Positions 1-4,761 of a stretch of 5,870 nucleotides of DNA are shown here, piece by piece (position 1 is the first letter of the stretch; each line of letters opens with the position of its first letter). A program made the position numbers and the translations under genes. The notes under the pieces are model-generated. The model did no database searches. It was not told the origin of the DNA and saw only the letters and a program-made list of their open reading frames with translations. The stretch covers positions 1 through 5,870 of the forward strand of contig JAIEHQ010000014.1 of NCBI GenBank assembly GCA_029065825.1. The letters run 5' to 3'. The DNA comes from Alistipes sp. (GTDB taxonomy: Bacteria; Bacteroidota; Bacteroidia; Bacteroidales; Rikenellaceae).

Positions 1-219
1 CAGGGAGGCGATGCGCTCCTGCGCCCGACGCTTCAGCTCGTTGAGCTTCTGGCCGAACTCGCGCTTGAGTTCGGGAGCCACACTCTTGAACTCCTCCATC
101 AGGGCGGTCAGCTCGCCCTTGCGACCCAGGATCCGGATGCGGAAATCTTCGATTTCGGCGACGGCTTTCGGACGAAAACTCTCGACCCGTTCGAGCAGTT
201 CGTTGATTTTATCCTTCAT
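1..219 (-). CDS. pheS: Phenylalanine--tRNA ligase alpha subunit, N-terminal part (partial, runs off left edge)
   Basis: The minus strand reads without a stop from an ATG at 219 to position 1, giving exactly 73 codons. The protein begins MKDKINELLERVESF and continues with RILGRKGELTALMEEFK and LKREFGQKLNELK. This matches the N-terminal coiled-coil arm of bacterial PheS, which binds tRNA-Phe; the pattern 'LGRKGELTALM ... P..KREFGQ.LN.LK' is typical. The family enzyme is an (alpha-beta)2 cytoplasmic complex that charges tRNA-Phe with phenylalanine. The catalytic core, with class II motifs 1-3, lies beyond the left edge and cannot be checked. The start is set by homology and by an AT-rich leader of about 45 nt after the promoter box at 271-278. 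That leader has no Shine-Dalgarno site, as is normal in Bacteroidetes, and no Phe-rich leader peptide or T-box is visible. The pheS assignment is strong; the rest of the gene is unseen. Confidence 0.93.
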   Translation of the reverse strand, partial: MKDKINELLERVESFRPKAVAEIEDFRIRILGRKGELTALMEEFKSVAPELKREFGQKLNELKRRAQERIASL

Positions 220-270
220 ATTCGTTAGAAATTACGCTTTTAATTTTGTATTTTTACCTGCGGTATCGGA

Positions 271-302
271 CAAAGATACGAATAAGCCGAATACAAAACC
301 AA
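271..302 (-). promoter_or_regulatory. Putative pheS promoter (proximal), Bacteroidetes sigma-ABfr type
   Basis: On the minus strand a TTG (302-300) is followed after 21 bp by TATCTTTG (278-271). This fits the Bacteroidetes primary sigma consensus TTG-N19-21-TAnnTTTG. Transcription would start near 264, leaving a leader of about 45 nt before the pheS ATG at 219. It is the closest of three in-register copies carried by the repeat array, so it is the most likely main pheS promoter. This is inferred from consensus matching only. Confidence 0.65.
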
Positions 303-344
303 ACTTGTTTGAGTTTTGTTGAGACGAAGTATCTAAGGCGAAGC

Positions 345-375
345 CAAAGATACGAATAAGCGAGGGTAAAAACAA
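345..375 (-). promoter_or_regulatory. Putative upstream promoter facing pheS, second repeat unit
   Basis: The minus strand has TTG (375-373), a 20 bp spacer, then a perfect TATCTTTG (352-345). The -7 box lies in the 3' arm of the short hairpin and the -33 TTG in the 5' arm of the long hairpin (inner stem) of the same unit. If active it would give a pheS leader of about 120 nt containing the first unit's hairpins. It may instead be a by-product of the repeat. Confidence 0.45.
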
Positions 376-417
376 GTTTACTTGTATTTTACCGAGCAAG
401 AGTATCTAAAACGAAGT

Positions 418-448
418 TAAAGATACGAAAAGTCGAGCGCAGAAGCAA
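418..448 (-). promoter_or_regulatory. Putative weaker promoter facing pheS, third repeat unit
   Basis: The minus strand has TTG (448-446), a 20 bp spacer and TATCTTTA (425-418). The last base of the -7 box departs from TAnnTTTG, so this copy looks weaker than the two nearer pheS. The spacing is nevertheless conserved. Confidence 0.3.
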
Positions 449-533
449 GCGTCAGCTCGATTACGCCGAGACAGGAGTGTCCGAAAAGGCCGATTTTTTC
501 CGCCGCGCATCGAAAAAAGAGTTCTTTTCCATA

Positions 534-582
534 TCTTCGTCCGCCCGAAACGGCCCCTTCCCGGAAAGGCTCCGGACGAAGA
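534..582 (+). promoter_or_regulatory. 10 bp perfect inverted repeat in the patatin gene leader
   Basis: TCTTCGTCCG (534-543) and its exact reverse complement CGGACGAAGA (573-582) flank a 29-base GC-rich loop. The right arm ends 40 nt before the patatin ATG. It could be a stem-loop in the 5' UTR or a dyad operator, since its left arm overlaps the weak -7-like box at 532-539. No T-tract follows, so it does not look like an intrinsic terminator. Function unknown. Confidence 0.45.
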
Positions 583-622
583 CCGTCGCACCGCACCGTA
601 TGCTCCCATACCCGATAACGTT

Positions 623-2932
623 ATGAAAAGACATGTCACATATCCGTTCCTGTTTTCGCTGCTGTCGGCGATCCTGCTTCCGCTGCTCGGGGCCAACGCC
701 CAGAGCGTCGGCGTGGTCATGAGCGGAGGCGGAGCCAAGGGGCTGTACCACATCGGCGTACTCCAGGCGCTCGAAGAAAACGGAATCCCGATCGATTACG
801 TCTCGGGCACCTCGATGGGTTCGATCATCGCCGGTCTCTACGCTGCCGGATACTCCCCCGCCGAGATGCGGGAGATCGTCGCCTCGGGCGAGGTCCGGCA
901 GTGGGTTTCGGGGCGTATCGACCCGAACAATCTGCCCTACTACCGCCGTCAGAGCGCCCAGGCACCAGTCTTCTTCACGGTGCGTCTCAACCTGAAGGAG
1001 CGCCCCGACGAACCCAACGCCGCGCGCTTCAAGCTGCCGGCCTACCTGATCTCCTCGACGCAGATCGACCTGGCGCTGGCCGATCTGTTCGCCCCCGCCT
1101 CGGCGGCTGCCGGAGGCGATTTCGACCGGCTGATGGTCCCCTTTCTCTGCGTGGCCAGCGACATGAACGCCCGCCGGCCGGTGGTGCTCCGCCGGGGCGA
1201 CCTGGGCGAAGCGATCCGCTCGTCGATGTCGATACCGATGGCTTTCAAGCCAATGAAGATGGACTCGATGCTACTCTACGACGGCGGCATCCACGACAAC
1301 TTCCCCTGGAAACCGCTCGACGCGGCCTTCCGCCCCGACTTTCTGATCGGCAGCAAGTGCACCGCGGGCAATACGGCCGTCGATGCCGACAGCCCCCTGA
1401 CCGACCAGGCCTTCATGCTGGCGATGGGGATTACCGACTACGACCTGCCCGAGGAGCGGAGCGTGATGATCGCCCGCGCGGTCAATGTCGGCATGCTCGA
1501 CTTCAACAATGCCGAAGCCATCATCGAATCGGGCTACCGCGATGCCCTCGAACAGATTCCCGCCCTGCGCGAGCGGATCGCCCGCACCCTCTCCCCCGAA
1601 GAGGCGCAGCACCGCCGGGAGGAGTTCCGGGCCCAGTGCCCTCCGCTCGTGCTCGACGATTACCGGATCGAAGGGCTCTCCGCCCCGCAGACCGCCTACG
1701 TGCGCGATCTGATGCGGCTGGACCGCACCTACGACAAACGGCAGCGGCAGATGAGTTTCGGGGAGTTCCGCAGCAAGCTCTTCTCGGTCCTCTGTTCGGG
1801 CGACTACACCGCCGAGTACCCCCGCTTCCGGTACGACCCCGCACACGGACGCTACTCGGTCGATCTGCGCATGGCGGCCAGCGAGGATTTCCGCTTCCTG
1901 GTGGGCGGCAACATCTCTTCGACGGTATTCAACCAGGCCTTCATCGGCTTCGACTACCACACCGTCCGCCGCGTATCGCAACGGGCTTTCGCGGGCCTCT
2001 ACCTGGGTCCGACCTACCTCACGTCGAGCATCGGAGGACGCACCGACTTCTTCCTGTGGAAACCCTTCTCGCTGGAATACGCCTACAACTTCGAAGCGCA
2101 GAACCTGCGGCACGGCAATTTCGGCAACATCACGCCGGTCGATAACACGGAATCGGTCAAGACGAGCGAGCACTTCATTTCGGCGCGACTGGCCATGCCG
2201 CTGACCCACAACAGCCTGCTCGCCCTGCAGATCAACGGCGGGCAGCAGAACTACCGCTACTACGAAGACCGCCTGCCCGACCCGAGAAGCACCGCCGACC
2301 TCACGCGCCTGCTCTTCTTCGGCATCAAGCCCGAAATCGTACGCAACACCTTCGACAAGCCGCTCTACCCGCGCCGGGGGTCGGAGATATCGCTCTCGGC
2401 CATCTACGTCACCGGCTGCGAGCGCAGCAGACCCTACGCAGGAGCCTCCCGCAACATCCACCGGGAGTGGTTCGGCGCCCGGGTGCAGTGGAAACGCTAC
2501 TTCGACGTTCCGGGCTGCCGCTGGTTCTCGTTCGGGCTCGACGCGGATGCCATCTGGAGCAACCACCCCGACCTGCGCGACCGCACGGCCACCCTGCTCT
2601 CGCTGCCGGCCTACCAGCCCGTCGTCCACTCCCAAATGGCCTTCATGCCCGACTACCGGGCCAAAAGATTCGTGGCGGGAGGAGTGATGCCCACTTTCGA
2701 CCTGATGCCCAACTTCTTCCTGCGCACGGGATTCTACGCCATGCTGCGCGACAACCGCACCCTGCCCGGACGGAGCATGCAGTACATCGTCGAAACCTCG
2801 CTGGTCTATCACACGCCGATCGGCCCGGTAAGCCTCTCGCTGACCAAATACGACCTGAGCAGCCGCAACAACATGTATCTGACCTTCAATTTCGGCTATG
2901 CGATCTTCGCTCCGAACGGTCACTTCTATTGA
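623..2932 (+). CDS. Patatin-like phospholipase with POTRA-like and C-terminal outer-membrane beta-barrel domains (PlpD-like)
   Basis: The 769-residue protein starts with a signal peptide (about 1-26, probable cut after ANA). The patatin domain follows at about 28-235: oxyanion motif GGGAKG at 35-40, nucleophile elbow GTSMG at 62-66 with Ser64, and the dyad Asp220 in DGG. The Ser-Asp dyad is complete, so lipid acyl hydrolase activity is expected. Residues about 340-420 resemble a single POTRA domain. Residues about 425-769 are rich in alternating aromatic strands, as in the BamA/Omp85 surface-antigen family, and end in NGHFY, consistent with an outer-membrane C-terminus. This order matches P. 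aeruginosa PlpD and Fusobacterium FplA, where a barrel carries or displays the patatin at the cell surface (type Vd); overall length is similar to PlpD. The ATG at 623 is chosen because the signal peptide follows at once. It has no co-directional neighbour and converges on the regulator operon. The substrate, and whether the domain faces outward, cannot be told. Confidence 0.92.
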   Translation: MKRHVTYPFLFSLLSAILLPLLGANAQSVGVVMSGGGAKGLYHIGVLQALEENGIPIDYVSGTSMGSIIAGLYAAGYSPAEMREIVASGEVRQWVSGRIDPNNLPYYRRQSAQAPVFFTVRLNLKERPDEPNAARFKLPAYLISSTQIDLALADLFAPASAAAGGDFDRLMVPFLCVASDMNARRPVVLRRGDLGEAIRSSMSIPMAFKPMKMDSMLLYDGGIHDNFPWKPLDAAFRPDFLIGSKCTAGNTAVDADSPLTDQAFMLAMGITDYDLPEERSVMIARAVNVGMLDFNNAEAIIESGYRDALEQIPALRERIARTLSPEEAQHRREEFRAQCPPLVLDDYRIEGLSAPQTAYVRDLMRLDRTYDKRQRQMSFGEFRSKLFSVLCSGDYTAEYPRFRYDPAHGRYSVDLRMAASEDFRFLVGGNISSTVFNQAFIGFDYHTVRRVSQRAFAGLYLGPTYLTSSIGGRTDFFLWKPFSLEYAYNFEAQNLRHGNFGNITPVDNTESVKTSEHFISARLAMPLTHNSLLALQINGGQQNYRYYEDRLPDPRSTADLTRLLFFGIKPEIVRNTFDKPLYPRRGSEISLSAIYVTGCERSRPYAGASRNIHREWFGARVQWKRYFDVPGCRWFSFGLDADAIWSNHPDLRDRTATLLSLPAYQPVVHSQMAFMPDYRAKRFVAGGVMPTFDLMPNFFLRTGFYAMLRDNRTLPGRSMQYIVETSLVYHTPIGPVSLSLTKYDLSSRNNMYLTFNFGYAIFAPNGHFY

Positions 2933-3000
2933 TACCCGATACCCCGCGCCGGCGGGTACTGCGGCCCTCAGCCCCGCGACCGGGAACCGCTGCAAAAACA

Positions 3001-3037
3001 CAACGGGAGCGCCTCGCCAGCCGAAGCGCTCCCGTTG
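3001..3037 (-). terminator. Strong 12 bp hairpin, intrinsic terminator in the leftward direction
   Basis: CAACGGGAGCGC (3001-3012) pairs perfectly with GCGCTCCCGTTG (3026-3037) around a 13-base loop. Read leftwards the stem is followed at once by TGTTTTTG (3000-2993), so it fits an intrinsic terminator on the minus strand. Read rightwards no T-run follows, yet it lies only 69 nt past the patatin stop and could help end or stabilise that mRNA. It is 330 nt beyond the regulator stop, which already has a nearer terminator, so it may serve as a backup, as a barrier to antisense transcription into the patatin gene, or as the end of a separate transcript. Confidence 0.6.
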
Positions 3038-3076
3038 CCGCGACGAAGGCTCGCACCTCCGTTCGCGAAATAACCA

Positions 3077-3112
3077 CTCAAATCACTTAAACACTCAATA
3101 TCTCAAACTCAA
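3077..3112. repeat. Short CTCAA direct-repeat tract
   Basis: CTCAA or CTTAA occurs five times (3077, 3086, 3094, 3102, 3108) with steps of 9, 8, 8 and 6 bases in an AT-rich island within GC-rich DNA. The period is imperfect. It could be a binding region, an unstructured RNA segment, or chance low complexity. Confidence 0.35.
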
Positions 3113-3211
3113 CGCAGATTCCTGTCTCCGTCCGCCGGGGTGTGCCGCAGGCTCCCTTCCGGGCCTCCGGCGCGACGCTCCGCACTCCCCGGGGCTTCTG
3201 ACCGGAGAAGG

Positions 3212-3227
3212 AACAAATCGCGTGCCG
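3212..3227 (-). promoter_or_regulatory. Weak sigma-54-like promoter sequence facing left
   Basis: The minus strand reads CGGCACG (3227-3221), four bases, then TTGTT (3216-3212). The sigma-54 consensus is TGGCACG-N4-TTGC(A/T). The -24 GG and the spacing are right, but the -12 element has GT instead of the near-invariant GC. It lies about 140 bp past the end of the sigma-54 activator gene and points to the gene-free stretch ending at the 3001-3037 terminator. Treat it as a lead, not a firm site. Confidence 0.2.
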
Positions 3228-3269
3228 GAACAGCGCGCGGACCCGAAAAAAATCGCCGTACCGGAAAGC

Positions 3270-3312
3270 GAAAGGGAAGAGCCTCCGCAGCCGTGCGGCA
3301 CCCTTCCCTTTC
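3270..3312. other. Compound hairpin between the regulator terminator and the intergenic region
   Basis: GAAAGGGAAG (3270-3279) pairs with CTTCCCTTTC (3303-3312). Inside, CCGCA (3285-3289) pairs with TGCGG (3294-3298). In the leftward transcript it comes directly after the 3322-3345 terminator, and a seven-base T-run follows further on at 3252-3246. It may be a second terminator or a 3' stabilising structure. No T-run directly abuts the stem. Confidence 0.45.
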
Positions 3313-3321
3313 CCTGAAAGA

Positions 3322-3345
3322 ACGGACGGCGGAGTCGCCGTCCGT
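3322..3345 (-). terminator. Intrinsic terminator of the kinase-regulator operon
   Basis: ACGGACGGCG (3322-3331) pairs perfectly with CGCCGTCCGT (3336-3345) around a 4-base loop. On the minus strand the stem begins 18 nt after the regulator stop codon and is followed by TCTTTC (3321-3316). A perfect GC-rich stem, tight loop, T-rich tail and position just after the stop together support this call. The tail is not a pure T-run, so termination may be partial. Confidence 0.75.
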
Positions 3346-3363
3346 AATATCCCGCTTCCGTAT

Positions 3364-4749
3364 CTATTCGATACCGTAGAGATGCAGTTTGTTGTAGAGC
3401 GTCTTGCGATCAACTCCGAGCAGACGCGCCGCCTGCGACTTGTTGCCGCCCGCCGCACTCAGCGCCCGGCGGATGCGCTCCTCCTCGCCGGCCGGATCGC
3501 GCAGCGACACCGATGCGGGAGCCGCCGGTTCCGCACCGGTCAGCTCGATCGGAAGATCGGCCGCAGTGACATACCGGCCCCGGGCCATCAGCGTGGAACG
3601 GGTCACGGTATTCTTCAGCTGGCGCAGGTTGCCCGGCCAGTCGTAGGCGAGCAGCAGCTTCTCGGCCTCGGGATCGAAGCCGGCCACCTGCTTGTCGAGA
3701 TCGCGGTTGGCCTGCTCCAGGAAGAAGTTGGCGTAAAGCATGATGTCCTCCTGACGCTCCGCAAGATCGGGCATCCGCAGCACGAACTCGTCGATGCGGT
3801 GGTAGAGGTCCGCACGGAACGATCCCCGCACGATGGCCCCCTCCAAATCCTCGTTGGTCGCACAGATCAGCCGGATATCGACGCTCAGTTCGCGGGCGCC
3901 GCCCACCGGACGGATGCGGCGCTCCTGCAGTGCGCGCAGCAGCTGCACCTGAATGTCGTAGCTCAGGTTGCCCACTTCGTCGAGGAAGAGCGTACCTCCG
4001 TGCGCCACCTCGAAGGCTCCCTTCTTGTCGGCCAGCGCTCCGGTAAAGGAGCCTTTGATGTGTCCGAAGAACTCCGAAGCGGCCAGGTCGCGCGACAGAG
4101 CGCCGCAATCGACCGCCACGAAAGGCTTGCCGGCCCGTTTGCTGTGCTCGTGGATCAGCCGCGCGATGTGCTCCTTGCCCGTACCGCTCGCACCCTCGAT
4201 CAGCACCGACATATTGGTCGGAGCCACCAGTTCGGCGAACTCGTAGAGCTTGCGCGATGCCTCGCTGCGCCCTTCGACATAGCTGAGCGCCCCCTCCTGA
4301 CGCAGCGGCGAACGCTCCTTGGTCCCTTTCCGCGCGGACGGAGCCGGTGCCGCGACGGGCACAGCGACGGGTGCGGCCTCGCCGGCCGAATCGATCGCCT
4401 CGCGGATCTTGCGCAGCAGTTCGTCAGGACGCACCGGCTTGGAAATGTAGTCGCGGGCACCGAGCTTCATGCTGTTTACCGCATTGCCTATCTCGGCATA
4501 ACCCGTCATCACGATCACGGGCGTGGCGGCGGCGTGCTCCGCAGTCCACTGCAGCAGATCGGTTCCCTCGCCGTCGGGAAGACGCATATCCGAAAGAATC
4601 AGCGCATAATCCCCCGCTCCCAGCAATTTGCGACCGGTAGCCAGATCGGCCGCCGTATCGACCTCGAATCCTCGCTTGCCCAGCCACGTACGCAACATGA
4701 CCGACAAGGTGACATCATCGTCGATAATCAATATTTTCTCCATATCCAT
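3364..4749 (-). CDS. NtrC-family sigma-54-dependent response regulator
   Basis: The 461-residue protein has the three-part NtrC layout. Receiver, about 4-120: acidic pocket Asp10-Asp12, phospho-acceptor Asp54 in LSDMRLPD, Thr82, and Lys104 in SKP. A linker rich in Ala and Pro (121-145) follows. The AAA+ domain, about 158-395, has Walker A GASGTGKE at 186-193, sigma-54 contact loop GSFTGA at 233-238, Walker B GTLFLDE ending at Asp257-Glu258, and WPGNLRQL at 371-378. The C-terminal Fis-type helix-turn-helix (about 425-460, GNKSQAARLLGVDRKTLYNKL) binds enhancer DNA. Phosphorylation should allow the AAA+ ring to remodel sigma-54 RNA polymerase. The contact loop has Ser where GAFTGA is the usual form; its key Phe and Thr are kept. 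The gene starts 12 nt after the kinase stop. A second ATG at 4743 (MEKILIIDDD) sits 8 nt after a GGAAG and is an equally good start. Targets are unknown, so no symbol is given. Confidence 0.93.
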   Translation of the reverse strand: MDMEKILIIDDDVTLSVMLRTWLGKRGFEVDTAADLATGRKLLGAGDYALILSDMRLPDGEGTDLLQWTAEHAAATPVIVMTGYAEIGNAVNSMKLGARDYISKPVRPDELLRKIREAIDSAGEAAPVAVPVAAPAPSARKGTKERSPLRQEGALSYVEGRSEASRKLYEFAELVAPTNMSVLIEGASGTGKEHIARLIHEHSKRAGKPFVAVDCGALSRDLAASEFFGHIKGSFTGALADKKGAFEVAHGGTLFLDEVGNLSYDIQVQLLRALQERRIRPVGGARELSVDIRLICATNEDLEGAIVRGSFRADLYHRIDEFVLRMPDLAERQEDIMLYANFFLEQANRDLDKQVAGFDPEAEKLLLAYDWPGNLRQLKNTVTRSTLMARGRYVTAADLPIELTGAEPAAPASVSLRDPAGEEERIRRALSAAGGNKSQAARLLGVDRKTLYNKLHLYGIE

Positions 4750-4761
4750 CTCTTCCGTTTA

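Larger units (their letters stand above)
263..460. repeat. Tandem array of about 73-74 bp units built from alternating short and long hairpins
   Basis: The word AAAGATACGAA(T/A)AAG recurs at 272, 346 and 419, giving periods of 74 and 73 bp. Two hairpin types alternate. The short type is GTATCT-AA-NNC-GAA-GNN-AA-AGATAC at 329-353 (inner arms GGC/GCC) and 402-426 (inner arms AAC/GTT), with a degenerate copy at 263-279. The long type is 7 bp plus 5 bp with a single unpaired A on the 3' side: 293-319 (ACAAAAC and CAAAC arms) and 365-393 (GGTAAAA and ACAAG arms). The third unit keeps only a simpler 6 bp stem, TCGAGC/GCTCGA, at 433-438 and 455-460. Stem sequences differ between copies but pairing is kept. 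I cannot attach a published family name. The array is not CRISPR: the units are contiguous with no constant-length unique spacers. Confidence 0.85.
220..622. other. Divergent intergenic region between pheS and the patatin gene (403 bp)
   Basis: No credible gene is visible here. The left 240 bp are AT-rich and hold the pheS leader and a tandem hairpin/promoter array (263-460). The right part (461-622) is GC-rich and is the likely leader of the patatin gene, with an inverted repeat at 534-582. The plus-strand promoter for the patatin gene is not obvious. TATCTTCG at 532-539 is one base from the Bacteroidetes -7 consensus TAnnTTTG but has no TTG at the right distance. TAATTTTG at 241-248 fits the -7 box but is 375 bp from the start codon, lacks a good -33, and would transcribe the whole array as a leader. 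A small hairpin (598-602 with 607-611) and a 10 bp palindrome, ATAACGTTAT (615-624), sit directly at the start codon. Confidence 0.7.
2933..3363. other. Convergent intergenic region without a credible gene (431 bp)
   Basis: The space between the stops of the patatin gene (plus) and the sigma-54 regulator (minus) is unusually long for two convergent genes. It holds hairpins at 3001-3037, 3270-3312 and 3322-3345, an AT-rich stretch with CTCAA words (3077-3112), and a sigma-54-like site (3212-3227, minus). A small imperfect stem (2940-2947 with 2952-2958) follows the patatin stop but has no T-tract. Short open frames here have Arg/Pro/Ser-rich, low-complexity translations and resemble no family I know. 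A small RNA is possible but unproven. Confidence 0.6.

Noticed and set aside
220..264. Phe-tRNA-sensing attenuator or T-box before pheS
   Set aside because: The predicted leader is short and AT-rich, with no Phe-codon leader peptide, no T-box motif and no terminator hairpin.
11..322. Plus-strand open frame across the left edge
   Set aside because: It is antisense to pheS and then runs into the hairpin repeat array; the translation is Ser/Arg-rich and matches nothing known to me.
263..460. CRISPR array
   Set aside because: Units of 73-74 bp contain internal palindromes and are related along their whole length; there are no short identical repeats separated by unique constant-length spacers, and no cas gene is present.
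406..753. Minus-strand open frames over the patatin leader and signal-peptide region
   Set aside because: They overlap the start of a well-supported gene on the other strand, have no recognisable domain, and include repeat-array sequence.
901..2145. Plus-strand open frame (414 codons) overlapping the patatin gene in another frame
   Set aside because: Arg/Pro/Leu-rich translation without domain structure; a frame shadow of high-GC coding sequence.
1271..3001. Long minus-strand open frame (576 codons) antisense to the patatin gene
   Set aside because: The plus-strand protein has clear signal peptide, catalytic and barrel features. The antisense translation is Val/Gly/Arg/Glu-rich with no recognisable domain, as expected for the complement of a GC-biased gene.
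2886..3458. Several small open frames on both strands in the convergent gap
   Set aside because: All are Arg/Pro/Ser-rich, overlap hairpins or neighbouring gene ends, and show no family resemblance or translation signal.
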